A DNA stretch of 64,000 bases, from positions 62,001 to 126,000 of the forward strand of contig NZ_RCZH01000005.1 in the NCBI RefSeq assembly GCF_006438875.1, read 5' to 3'. The notes beneath the pieces were generated by a model. The model was given only the letters and a program-made list of their open reading frames with translations. It was not told the DNA's origin and did no database searches. The stretch's first letter is position 1; every line of letters starts with the position of its first letter. The position numbers and the translations under genes are program-made. Source of the stretch: Flavobacterium pectinovorum (GTDB lineage: Bacteria > Bacteroidota > Bacteroidia > Flavobacteriales > Flavobacteriaceae). Shown here piece after piece: positions 26,986 to 34,951 of the stretch.

Positions 26986-27363
26986 TTAAGATTTGTTGTT
27001 ATCTAAATATTTTAAAAAATAAAGACAAAATGAAACTACAGAAATCAAAAAAACGACATTATAAATTTTATATATTATCTGTGTCTTTCTTGTTTCATTT
27101 TTCCATTGGATAGTAAAATAGTTATAATGTCTTTTAAATTCTTTCTTATTGAAATATTCTATAACAAAACAAATCAAAACAAAAGAAAGATAGACGAAAG
27201 GAAAGCTAATTTTTAAGCTTGAAAACAGCGTTTTCTTTAAAATGGTAAAAAACATCAATACTATAAAAGCTTCAATACACGAAAGTGCGGTCGTTGGTTT
27301 TAAGCCGGTTTTTGAACCAGTATTGAGATAAAAGAAACGTTGGTATAGTTTTTTAATGTCCAA
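26986..27363 (-). CDS. Small membrane protein, hypothetical, 125 aa
   Basis: Three or four hydrophobic segments (about 24-42, 48-66 and 100-120) with Lys-rich loops. Not recognised. Its stop lies four bases before the DUF5071 start and its own start lies 16 bases after the XRE gene end, so the XRE-membrane-DUF5071 set may be one transcript. Confidence 0.6.
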   Translation of the reverse strand: MDIKKLYQRFFYLNTGSKTGLKPTTALSCIEAFIVLMFFTILKKTLFSSLKISFPFVYLSFVLICFVIEYFNKKEFKRHYNYFTIQWKNETRKTQIIYKIYNVVFLISVVSFCLYFLKYLDNNKS

Positions 27364-27379
27364 AAAAGTTTTTAAAAGA

Positions 27380-27772
27380 TTACTTCCCTTTATATAATTT
27401 TTCTATAAATTCTACTTTTTCTTTTTCAACCTGAACCAAACGTTCGTAAAGTTCAACTACTTTATCAAGAGGATTGAATGTACAATTATAATTGCCAGCA
27501 TTAATTACACTGTCTTTTGTATCGTAATAAGTATTGAAGTAATTAAAAACGGATTCTTCCGAAAAATTTTCAATTGCTTCTACCGTAACTCCAAGTGCTT
27601 TTGCAATTTCGATAAGTTTTTTAGTATCAACTTCTTCGCTTCCTTCAATTCCTGAAATTGCTTGTTGGTTTGAACCAATTGCTTGCGCAAGTGCTTCTTG
27701 TTTCATACCTCGAAGTTCTCTGATTCGGCTAATGTTTCTGCCAATATGTTTTGGTTTTGCTGCTGTGCTCAT
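27380..27772 (-). CDS. XRE-family HTH regulator, twin 1
   Basis: 130 residues. Residues 1-70 are a Cro/C1 helix-turn-helix (IRELRGMKQEALAQAIGSNQQAISGIEG). Nearly identical to the twin at 28861-29253: only one change in the first 76 residues and none in the last 35, but an unrelated-looking linker of about 20 residues between. The upstream sequence is also shared, including a TATATTTG promoter box, so both are probably expressed and can mix as dimers. Confidence 0.9.
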   Translation of the reverse strand: MSTAAKPKHIGRNISRIRELRGMKQEALAQAIGSNQQAISGIEGSEEVDTKKLIEIAKALGVTVEAIENFSEESVFNYFNTYYDTKDSVINAGNYNCTFNPLDKVVELYERLVQVEKEKVEFIEKLYKGK

Positions 27773-28357
27773 AATTCAAAGATATTTAAAATTCTTGAGA
27801 AAAATAGATGTTGGTAAAAAACATGGTTTTTTGACACGATACTGTTTTTTCTAGATTTTGTGTGAAACAAATATATGGTTTTCCTTACGAAATAATTTTA
27901 TTATTTGCATATCGTGTCTTAAAAATTGGGAAACTTCAAAGAGCGGGAAATTCTTTTTTTTTGGTCTTATATTTTGGATCGCCATTGACTTAGGGATAAA
28001 TAACAGCTATTCTCATAATTATCCATATTTATATTAAAGTAAGAAAAATGCGTAATATTTATTGCTAAATAAGTTAAAAATAAGATTTTTATTAATTAAC
28101 ACAATGCATGAGAAAAAATATATAATTTCTGATAATGAAAAGGATAGTAACATATTTTATTAACAATAAAAAGAGAAAAAGAAAAAACAATTATAATAGA
28201 TGTTTAAAACTTATTATTTGTAACTTTTTTTTTACAAAAATGTAAGCATTATTGTTATCTTTACTAACATAATTATTATGTTTTTATTTTTTATTTGAGA
28301 AAATAAAGAAGGAAAATAAAGAGGAATAAATTAAAATTTAATACAATTAAAAAGAAA
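27773..28357. other. Intergenic region between XRE twin 1 and the MazG-like gene
   Basis: 585 bases, very AT-rich, no ORF of interest. Its left 110 bases are the duplicated upstream region of the XRE gene. No clear hairpin was found in the middle; several T- and A-runs precede the MazG-like start. Confidence 0.5.
27868..27875 (-). promoter_or_regulatory. Candidate -7 promoter box of XRE twin 1
   Basis: On the minus strand the box is TATATTTG, matching the Bacteroidota consensus TAnnTTTG. It is conserved at the same distance in front of the twin gene (29349-29356). A second TATCTTTG lies about 6 bases before both starts; which one is used is uncertain. Confidence 0.45.
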
Positions 28358-28663
28358 ATGGATTTAAATGAAATAACAAAAAAAGTTATAATGGTATCTG
28401 ATCAGTACGAGAAAAATTGCAATATCAAAAGAGATGCAGATTGGTATATTTTAAAATTACAAGAAGAATTAGGAGAGTTAACTCAAAATTATCTTTCATA
28501 TACGCTTAGAGGGAGGAATAGAAATCTAACACAAGAAGAATTGAAAAAGAATATTTCGAATGAAGTCGCTGATATTCTGGGACAAATTTTATTATTCGCA
28601 AATTATCATAATATTGATATAGAAAAGTCTATGGAAGAAAAATGGTTTACATATCTAAAATAA
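28358..28663 (+). CDS. MazG-like nucleotide pyrophosphohydrolase
   Basis: 101 residues, the size of a single-domain MazG-type protein. The metal-binding signature is present: WYILKLQEELGELTQNYLSY and NEVADILGQILLFANYHNIDIEKSMEEKW (ExxE and ExxD spacing). Such proteins hydrolyse NTPs to NMP and pyrophosphate, often house-cleaning or stress-linked. It is flanked by the near-identical XRE twins and is the only plus-strand gene of this 20-kb stretch. Confidence 0.85.
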   Translation: MDLNEITKKVIMVSDQYEKNCNIKRDADWYILKLQEELGELTQNYLSYTLRGRNRNLTQEELKKNISNEVADILGQILLFANYHNIDIEKSMEEKWFTYLK

Positions 28664-28680
28664 AATTTCGGCAAGTTTCT

Positions 28681-28765
28681 GTGTCAGGAAGAGCATTTTG
28701 TGAAGTGAAACGGAACAAAATATATAGCAGAAAGTCCGACCCGCATTTTTCGGCGGGAGATGCGC
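28681..28765 (+). ncRNA. Repeated structured element, copy 1
   Basis: Folds as a branched structure closed by GTGTC (28681-28685) with GATGC (28759-28763). An inner stem pairs ATTTTG (28695-28700) with CAAAAT (28716-28721), and a third stem lies in the CCCGC...GCGGG part. The same layout, with compensating base changes, is at 34603-34694. It could be an RNA element or a DNA repeat; strand given is that of the preceding gene. Confidence 0.55.
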
Positions 28766-28860
28766 AAAATATTTCAGTTAAGAAAGGAATATTATCGAAT
28801 TATACAAAGCACAAGATAATAAGATACTTATGCTTTGTATAATTTATACTTTTGAGAATA

Positions 28861-29253
28861 TTACTTTCCTTTATATAATTTTTCTATAAATTCTACTTTT
28901 TCTTTTTCAACCTGAACCAAACGTTCGTAAAGTTCAACTACTTTATCAAGAGGATTGAATGTGCAATTAGCAGCATGTATTGCGCCATTATTAGAACTGT
29001 TATCGTAAAAGTTATTAAAAAAATTAAAAACGGATTCTTCTGAAAAATTTTCAATTGCTTCTACCGTAACTCCAAGTGCTTTTGCAATTTCGATAAGTTT
29101 TTTGGTATCAATTTCTTCGCTTCCTTCAATTCCTGAAATAGCTTGTTGGTTTGAACCAATTGCTTGCGCAAGCGCTTCTTGTTTCATACCTCGAAGTTCT
29201 CTGATTCGGCTAATGTTTCTGCCAATATGTTTTGGTTTTGCTGCTGTGCTCAT
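28861..29253 (-). CDS. XRE-family HTH regulator, twin 2
   Basis: 130 residues. Same Cro/C1 domain as twin 1 (one Val/Ile change) and an identical C-terminus (DKVVELYERLVQVEKEKVEF). The linker differs completely in sequence but is equal in length overall. Duplication spans about 28861-29372 including the upstream box CAAATATA at 29349. The gene is transcribed away from the MazG-like gene's 3' end. Confidence 0.9.
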   Translation of the reverse strand: MSTAAKPKHIGRNISRIRELRGMKQEALAQAIGSNQQAISGIEGSEEIDTKKLIEIAKALGVTVEAIENFSEESVFNFFNNFYDNSSNNGAIHAANCTFNPLDKVVELYERLVQVEKEKVEFIEKLYKGK

Positions 29254-29348
29254 AATTCAAAGATATTTAAAATTCTTGAGAAAAGTAGATGTTGGTAAAA
29301 AACATGATTTTTTGATAATATACCGTTTTTCTTAGATTTTGCGTAGAA

Positions 29349-29356
29349 CAAATATA
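29349..29356 (-). promoter_or_regulatory. Candidate -7 promoter box of XRE twin 2
   Basis: TATATTTG on the minus strand, in the same place relative to the gene as the box of twin 1 at 27868-27875. Confidence 0.45.
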
Positions 29357-29442
29357 TGGTTTTTCTTATGAAACAATGTTGCTAAGTTAGGAGATTTGCA
29401 GAGCACAAGAGAGTAGAATGAAGTTCATAACAAGAATTAAAT

Positions 29443-30315
29443 TTATAGCTTTACCGCCATGGCAACTCTATAGAACTCATATCCGTTTTCGATTCGATTT
29501 GGCAGATATTTTTCGCGGTATTCTGTGGCACCCATATCTTCCATAATCGACATGTCAAATTGGTTTAAATAATTTGATAATTCCTCTGGTTGAAATCCAA
29601 AAGTCCATTTTTCTTCAAGTTTGTTTAGGTCTTTCAAAAGTTTTTCTCCGCCTAAAAAAGAAGTCGGATTTTCAAGTATTTCTTTATGAACGTAAGTAAA
29701 AATGACGTGGCTGTTTTTTGCAAACTTTGAAATAAAAGAAAATGTATTTTTTACTGCATCTTCTGTGAGATAATTTGTTACCCCTTCCCATATAACGGTT
29801 GTGGGTTTTGTAAAATCAAAATTATGCTGTTCTGCTAATTCTTCGAGACTTTGCTTATTGAAATCAATTTGAAAAAAAGAAATGTTTTTTGGGAGATGTT
29901 GAATGCGATTTTTATAGATCCGGGTTTTAAAATTCGATGTATTTGGATGATCAATTTCTATTACAGGAATTGTCTCCAGATAATTAAGACGCAATGCTCT
30001 TGTATCAAAGCCAGCGCCAAGAATTATTACTTGTTTTACTCCTTTCTTAATTGTTGATTCAAGAAGGTCGTCAATATATTTTGTCCTGGCAATTCCTGAA
30101 GAAAGTGCACCTGGGATTTTATTTTGAATTTTTGAGTTTATGTATTTTCTAATAATTGAATATCTGGAAATACGTGTTATAAATCTCAATTTTGCTTCAA
30201 GAAAATGTATCGCAAACACATCAGAGAATAACCTGTCATTTGAGTTTCTTTCTGTTTCTAATGCTCTAAAAAAAGCCATATATTGTGCTGTACGACTTGT
30301 TCTATCTATTTTCAT
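29443..30315 (-). CDS. Class I SAM-dependent methyltransferase, LCMT/TIGR00027-type
   Basis: 290 residues. SAM-binding motif I is VIILGAGFDTRALRL near residue 98; the acidic strand-2 end is VIEIDHP, and motif III is PTTVIWEGVTNYLTEDAV. N-terminal RTSRTAQYMAFFRALE is the usual start of this family. Homologues include O-methyltransferases and leucine carboxyl methyltransferases; the acceptor is unknown. Confidence 0.9.
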   Translation of the reverse strand: MKIDRTSRTAQYMAFFRALETERNSNDRLFSDVFAIHFLEAKLRFITRISRYSIIRKYINSKIQNKIPGALSSGIARTKYIDDLLESTIKKGVKQVIILGAGFDTRALRLNYLETIPVIEIDHPNTSNFKTRIYKNRIQHLPKNISFFQIDFNKQSLEELAEQHNFDFTKPTTVIWEGVTNYLTEDAVKNTFSFISKFAKNSHVIFTYVHKEILENPTSFLGGEKLLKDLNKLEEKWTFGFQPEELSNYLNQFDMSIMEDMGATEYREKYLPNRIENGYEFYRVAMAVKL

Positions 30316-30561
30316 AATTTTCTATCTTGAATGTTAGCTTTTTGCCGATCGTACTTTTGTGCTTTGAAATTTTGAAGCAACATATTTTTGGCTAAACGGA
30401 AATACGAATTTAAACAATAATTAATCGGCTATACAAAATCTCGTGACTTCCTGCTTATTCCAATATTCTTTTTAAGTTACATATGCTTAACTGTTGTCGC
30501 TACAATATCAAGAAGCTTTGTAGATGATGGAAAAGCAGAACAAAGGATATTAATCGCAGTT

Positions 30562-31005
30562 TTATTCATTTATCATTCGATTAATTACGTGTTCAGGAAA
30601 ACCAAACGTTATAATTTTTCCATTGTAATTTTGATCGTAATAATAATCTTCAAAATTGGTTTCATAATTATAAAAGGAGTAGTAGATTCGTTGTTTGTTT
30701 TTAGGATTCTCATAGATATTTGTTTCTGTTTTTGGTCCAAAAAAGCCGTATTCAATAACTATTCGTCTATGTCTATCGCTTTTGTTTTCGTTTATCCATG
30801 CAATTTTGAAGTTTTCGTTTGTTTTGTTATCTATTTTCCAGTTTTTATCTAATAGGTCTAAATGATGTTTTTTTCTATGTTTATTAATAAATGAAATTCC
30901 ATAACGATTTGTCTTCTTTATATAAGTATCAAAAATGGAATCTTTAGATAAAAATAAAGTTATTATCAAGATTATCAGAATGACTTGAAACGGTTTGCTT
31001 TTCAT
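30562..31005 (-). CDS. Membrane-anchored hypothetical protein, 147 aa
   Basis: A single hydrophobic segment at residues 7-20 (no lipobox), then a charged extracytoplasmic domain rich in Tyr, Asn and Lys (YYSFYNYETNFEDYYYDQNY). Not recognised. The following 250-base gap to 30316 holds no gene; a TACTTTTG box is visible there on the plus strand but no gene follows it. Confidence 0.6.
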   Translation of the reverse strand: MKSKPFQVILIILIITLFLSKDSIFDTYIKKTNRYGISFINKHRKKHHLDLLDKNWKIDNKTNENFKIAWINENKSDRHRRIVIEYGFFGPKTETNIYENPKNKQRIYYSFYNYETNFEDYYYDQNYNGKIITFGFPEHVINRMINE

Positions 31006-31020
31006 TTATTATTTTTGTTT

Positions 31021-31214
31021 AACCCGTTGGGTGTAATGCATAAAAATTTAATTTAAACACATAGTAACATAGATTTTATGTGTTTGGAAAAAGTAAATCA
31101 AAAAGAAACTCGTTTCTAACACATAGCTATGTGTGTTAATGCAAGTGAAACGCCTTTTTTAAGTTCAATAATGCTATGTTTCTATGTGTTAAAAATAATT
31201 GCACCCAACGGGTT
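31021..31214. repeat. Short element with 13-base terminal inverted repeats
   Basis: 194 bases bounded by AACCCGTTGGGTG (31021-31033) and its exact complement at 31202-31214. Inside are several ACACATAG-type motifs in both orientations. The direct sequence TTTTTGTTTAA occurs at both borders, partly overlapping the ends, which could be a target-site duplication. No coding capacity. Looks like a small non-autonomous element or a fossil palindrome. Confidence 0.6.
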
Positions 31215-31225
31215 TTTGTTTAATA

Positions 31226-31660
31226 TTATTTTACATCATGTAAACTCATTTTCCAACTTCCGTTTCCGGGACGAAAAAAAATGGGGATGATACCAAATAA
31301 AAAACCAATTTTTCTTTTAAATTTCCAGGTTCCAATAATTTCAGCTTTATTTTCAGATAAAGTTCCGGAATAATATAATGTTGGATGTTTTCTTTCTAGA
31401 TCTTTCCTTTCTCCTTTTAAATCTATCTGAGTATTTATTGGCATTAGCTTTTTGAATGAAACTTTATTATTTACAATTTTACCTGTAACTTTTCCGGTTT
31501 CTTTCATTCCACCAGTTTTGATATCGTCATTTACGATTCCGTCAAAATTAATTCCGTCAAATTTTTCAATTATAATTTCAAAATTAGTTTTTTCAAAGCC
31601 CATTGCTTTCTGTATTCTTTGATTTTCAAACTTATAGTAACCATTCCAGTTTCCTAACAT
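31226..31660 (-). CDS. Hypothetical protein, 144 aa
   Basis: Not recognised. Beta-rich, no export signal; opens LGNWNGYYKFENQRIQKAMGF, reminiscent of lipocalin-like or fatty-acid-binding barrels. The C-terminus reads LFGIIPIFFRPGNGSW. Reads in the same direction as the next genes. Confidence 0.6.
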   Translation of the reverse strand: MLGNWNGYYKFENQRIQKAMGFEKTNFEIIIEKFDGINFDGIVNDDIKTGGMKETGKVTGKIVNNKVSFKKLMPINTQIDLKGERKDLERKHPTLYYSGTLSENKAEIIGTWKFKRKIGFLFGIIPIFFRPGNGSWKMSLHDVK

Positions 31661-31704
31661 CTTTATAATTTTAGTTGTTCTTAGTTTTTATTTGACTTTT
31701 TTAT

Positions 31705-32220
31705 TTAGGTATTATTGTTTTTCCACTTTCCATTTTTTAATACAAAAGTGAAATGAAAAGCAGTTGTGTTTTTTAAATAATCTGTAAAAGAAACTTGAAC
31801 TGTATCGCTATTTATAGCATCAAAATTTAATATAAATACCTTTGTTTTATTTGATTTTAAATTTGTAATCGTTTTTCCGTTAACAATCATATAATCACTA
31901 TTGTTGGGTATTTGTTCATTTGTATAAGTTTCTATTTTGGTTAGAACAATTTTCTCAGTCTTTTTGAGAGGTGTAGCAAAAACATTTTCGATTTGCAAGA
32001 TATTTTTGTGCTTTAGTTTATAATATTTAAATTTTATGCCGTCGATTATGCTTGTTTTTACACCAGTTCCACAATCAATATTATGGAATCTTTCTGTAAC
32101 TAAAAATATTGTATCTGAAGAAGCATATTTATTTTCAAATGTTGCTATGATTTCGTCACCTAATTGTTGTTGGTTTTCAATAAGTTTTTCTTTAAATAAG
32201 AAAGAATTGCTAGGTATCAC
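31705..32220 (-). CDS. Hypothetical protein; 5' part cut off by an in-frame TGA
   Basis: 171 residues if read from the GTG at 32220. That start is inside a hydrophobic stretch. Upstream, the same frame continues to ATG at 32292 (MKNKFLRVVLSIFLLFFI), then a TGA at 32236-32238, then SIVLLVIPSNSF. So a normal N-terminal membrane anchor of about 25 residues is interrupted by one stop codon (TGG to TGA would repair it). The true gene was 31705-32292. The rest of the protein is unrecognised. Confidence 0.6.
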   Translation of the reverse strand: MIPSNSFLFKEKLIENQQQLGDEIIATFENKYASSDTIFLVTERFHNIDCGTGVKTSIIDGIKFKYYKLKHKNILQIENVFATPLKKTEKIVLTKIETYTNEQIPNNSDYMIVNGKTITNLKSNKTKVFILNFDAINSDTVQVSFTDYLKNTTAFHFTFVLKNGKWKNNNT

Positions 32221-32370
32221 TAATAAAACGATAGATCAAATAAAGAATAGAAGAAATATACTTAACACTACTCTCAGAAACTTGTTTTTCATCTGTTTTA
32301 ATTTTTCTTTTAAATAATATAAGTGTTTGTTTTACAGGTTTTCACGAGGTTTTGGGATAGCGAAAATAGC

Positions 32371-32414
32371 ATTAAAAGGCGAACGTTGTGCGAAGCCTTC
32401 GCAGCCGTTTTAAT
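32371..32414. repeat. Intergenic hairpin
   Basis: ATTAAAA / TTTTAAT outer arms, then GGC/GCC, then an inner TGCGAAG / CTTCGCA hairpin. It lies between two minus-strand genes and may be a terminator-like or REP-like fold. Confidence 0.5.
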
Positions 32415-32429
32415 ATTCTTTTTGTTTCT

Positions 32430-33500
32430 TCATTTAAGCAGCCATATTTCACTTCCACCTGTTGGAAAATAAATTGTATTATCTTCAACAATTGGATTCA
32501 ATATTCCATAATAAAATGGTTGAATGAAATTTGTGTTTCCTGTTTTTAAATTTACCGAATATAGATTTCGCTTCATAGTTCCAAAATAAATATTTTCTTT
32601 AAAATTTATAATATTAGTTTCTGCCGTATCTTTTCTTAAATCTAATGTCCAATTTGTTTTTCCATTTTCAATATCGAATGAAAATATTTTGTTGTCAAAT
32701 GTGCTTAAAATTATGTTTCCGTTTATGATACACGGTTCATAATACAAATTGCAATTTAAAGACTTTGACCAAATTTCATTTCCACTTTCATAATTTAGCA
32801 TCAAAATTTTCCCGCTCTTATAATCTTTGGTCAGACAAACTAAAAGTCCTTTTTCTGTTTTAACTTGTGTTATTTTTGAGAAACTTTTGTATTCATTTTT
32901 CCAAATAATTTCTCCGTTTTTGTTATTGATGGCTAGTAGATTAGCGTTATATTCTGACAAACCTAAATAAATATTGTTTTTAAAAAATGCAGGTTGATTT
33001 GTTTGTGTAATAATTGAATTTTCAGGTAAAAACCAAATTACTTTTCCGTTCGTTTTATTTATTTTACTAAATCCATTTCCCAGAACTGAACCGTAAAAAT
33101 AATTTTCATCCTGAGATAAATCATATCTTAAATTTATTTCACCGTTTATTTTCCATTTTAACTTTCCGGCGCTATCAAGATACATTAAAGTATTTGCGTA
33201 TTCAGTTAAAAGTAAATTTTGATGCTCTATTAATGGTTTATAAAAAGGATTATAGTCGGTTTTTATTTTTAAATTCACTTTTGCACTTTCTAAATTTATA
33301 GCATAAAAATCTCTATTTAAATTTCCGAAATATAATATTTTGTTTTTAACGACTAATGAAGTTGGTATCCATTCAAATTGGTTATTTCTCCAAAGTAATT
33401 TTACATATTTCTGATTATCATCGATTGCATTTTTATTGTCGTTTTTACAACTTAAAAGACAAACTAAAAAAGTAAATATTAAAAATTTGGTTATTTTCAT
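32430..33500 (-). CDS. PQQ-like beta-propeller lipoprotein
   Basis: 356 residues. Lipobox LVCLLSC at 12-18. The body is a run of beta-propeller blades of the PQQ-binding-like type: repeated (G-K-x-x-W) motifs such as NGKVIWFLPENS, NGEIIWKNEYKS, SGNEIWSKSL and NGKTNWTLDL, about 40-45 residues apart. Similar to BamB-type or quinoprotein-like scaffolds; no PQQ ligands can be confirmed. Outer-membrane or periplasmic. Confidence 0.87.
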   Translation of the reverse strand: MKITKFLIFTFLVCLLSCKNDNKNAIDDNQKYVKLLWRNNQFEWIPTSLVVKNKILYFGNLNRDFYAINLESAKVNLKIKTDYNPFYKPLIEHQNLLLTEYANTLMYLDSAGKLKWKINGEINLRYDLSQDENYFYGSVLGNGFSKINKTNGKVIWFLPENSIITQTNQPAFFKNNIYLGLSEYNANLLAINNKNGEIIWKNEYKSFSKITQVKTEKGLLVCLTKDYKSGKILMLNYESGNEIWSKSLNCNLYYEPCIINGNIILSTFDNKIFSFDIENGKTNWTLDLRKDTAETNIINFKENIYFGTMKRNLYSVNLKTGNTNFIQPFYYGILNPIVEDNTIYFPTGGSEIWLLK

Positions 33501-33556
33501 TTTCTAATGTTCATTTAGTAAATTTAGATTTAACAAATCATACCAAATACAAAATC

Positions 33557-34480
33557 TTACTTTTGATTCTTTAATTTGGTTATATTTTTCATCCAATTGA
33601 TTGCATCATTCATAGGCTCTTCGGAGTCTGAAAATGCTGTATTATGCCCCAGACTTGGAAACAACTTATGCTCATAATTTTTCCCTTTAAGCTTTAGTTT
33701 ATCAAGATTTTCTATGGATAGATTCGCAGGAACCTGAATGTCTTTGCCTCCATAAATCCAAAGTCCCGGAATTGATAATTTAGAAAGAATATCATTGGGA
33801 TTTGTGTCAACAAACTCATATTTATCGGGGTCATTGAATACATGTTTTCTTGCCTCTTCTTCTGAGTGCGTTTCCCAAAATTTCTTATCTCCATTTGTAT
33901 AAAATTGGAATCTTAATTGTTCTTTAACCGTTATGAGTGCTCCACTAAAGATAGTCATAAATTTGACTTCCTTATTTTTCTCTGCAGTCAATGGAATTAT
34001 CCATCCAGCTTGACTAGCACCTATTAAACCTATTGGTATTTTATTATTTGACAAAGATTTAGCTAAAGTATTTACAGCAGCACTAGCATCTAGAGACAAA
34101 AGATTTAGGTTTGAGAAATCAACATTGTTAGTTCCTACTTCAGGTCCGGCATATAGACCACCAGATTCTCCAACTCCACGTTTATCATACGTTAAAACTG
34201 CAATTCCATTATTGGCAAGGAGTGTAGCAAAATTTATAGATCTTTTCTCTTGCCCGGATCCATGAACAATTACAACGGCTGCCTGTATGTTGTTTGGTGT
34301 AAAAATAGTTCCGGAGAGTGAATTTCCTTCGCTAACAAATTTTATTTCCTTAGTAGTAAAGTTTGGTGGGATTACGGATGCATAACTAGTGGCAAAAAAA
34401 AGCATTAAGAGAGCATACTTGCCTATTTTTTTTGCTTTTAGAATGCTTTTAAAAATTGCCAATTTATTTTTAGGTTTCAT
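33557..34480 (-). CDS. Secreted alpha/beta hydrolase
   Basis: 307 residues with an internal-looking signal (KYALLMLFFATSYA at about 20-33). Serine hydrolase fold: oxyanion strand VVIVHGSGQEKRS, nucleophile elbow GLIGASQAGW, and His in FPSLGHNTAF. Typical of dienelactone-hydrolase-like or prolyl-oligopeptidase-like peptidases/esterases. Substrate unknown. Confidence 0.88.
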   Translation of the reverse strand: MKPKNKLAIFKSILKAKKIGKYALLMLFFATSYASVIPPNFTTKEIKFVSEGNSLSGTIFTPNNIQAAVVIVHGSGQEKRSINFATLLANNGIAVLTYDKRGVGESGGLYAGPEVGTNNVDFSNLNLLSLDASAAVNTLAKSLSNNKIPIGLIGASQAGWIIPLTAEKNKEVKFMTIFSGALITVKEQLRFQFYTNGDKKFWETHSEEEARKHVFNDPDKYEFVDTNPNDILSKLSIPGLWIYGGKDIQVPANLSIENLDKLKLKGKNYEHKLFPSLGHNTAFSDSEEPMNDAINWMKNITKLKNQK

Positions 34481-34602
34481 TTTTTTAATTATTTCTAATT
34501 TACTAATGTTATAATTTAGTTCTTTTATATAAAGCTAAAAATATTCTTTTTTTTCGTATAAATTATCAAAGGAACTGTCTTTTATATTATGAAAATGATT
34601 TT

Positions 34603-34694
34603 GCGTCAGGGATAGAGGCGGTATCCTTTTGTGAAGTGAAACGGAGCAAAAGATATAGCCGAAAGCCCGGCCCGCTTTTTTCGGCGGGAGACGC
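34603..34694 (+). ncRNA. Repeated structured element, copy 2
   Basis: Closed by GCGTC (34603-34607) with GACGC (34690-34694). Inner stem CTTTTG (34626-34631) with CAAAAG (34647-34652). Third stem GCCGAAAG with CTTTTTTCGGC plus CCCGC/GCGGG alternatives. Against copy 1 (28681) the A-T pair of the inner stem becomes C-G, and both wobble pairs of the outer stem become C-G or G-C, so base pairing, not sequence, is conserved. Strand is assumed. Confidence 0.6.
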
Positions 34695-34741
34695 CCAAAT
34701 GCTTAAAATTCAATTTTTCTAAATTTCAATTATCCACAATC

Positions 34742-34888
34742 TTATCATTTCGACAGAGGAGACCCGAGCGATAGCGAACAGACGAAGTAAATCACATCCA
34801 ATATTCCACAAACAAAATCGCCAATCTTTGTCGATTTACGTGTGTGATTTACTTCGTCTGTTCGATCTCCTCTGTCGAAGATGACAAG
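34742..34888. repeat. Palindromic element of the GAC(A/G)GAGGAGA family
   Basis: Outer arms TCATTTCGACAGAGGAGA / TCTCCTCTGTCGAAGATGA, inner perfect arms of 22 bases (34775-34796 with 34843-34864, CGAACAGACGAAG...). The outer part matches the arms of the GIY-YIG-linked elements at 13451. Confidence 0.8.
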
Positions 34889-34894
34889 ATTGTG

Positions 34895-34934
34895 AAAAAA
34901 AATCCCGTTTCTTAATTGAGACGGGATTTTCTTT
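34895..34934 (-). terminator. Intrinsic terminator after the T9SS protein gene
   Basis: AATCCCGT... / ...ACGGGATT stem (34901-34931, one mismatch) with a T-run on the minus strand, 18 bases past the stop at 34952. Confidence 0.75.
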
Positions 34935-34951
34935 TTGAAGCTTAAAAAGCC

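Larger units (their letters stand above)
34481..34951. other. Gene-free stretch with a structured repeat, a palindrome and a terminator
   Basis: 471 bases. Holds the second structured element (34603-34694), a long palindrome (34742-34888) and a terminator hairpin (34895-34934). No ORF of interest. Its components are listed separately. Confidence 0.7.

Noticed and set aside
28642..28842. 66-residue plus-strand ORF after the MazG-like gene
   Set aside because: It crosses the structured repeat element and has no recognisable sequence; likely chance.
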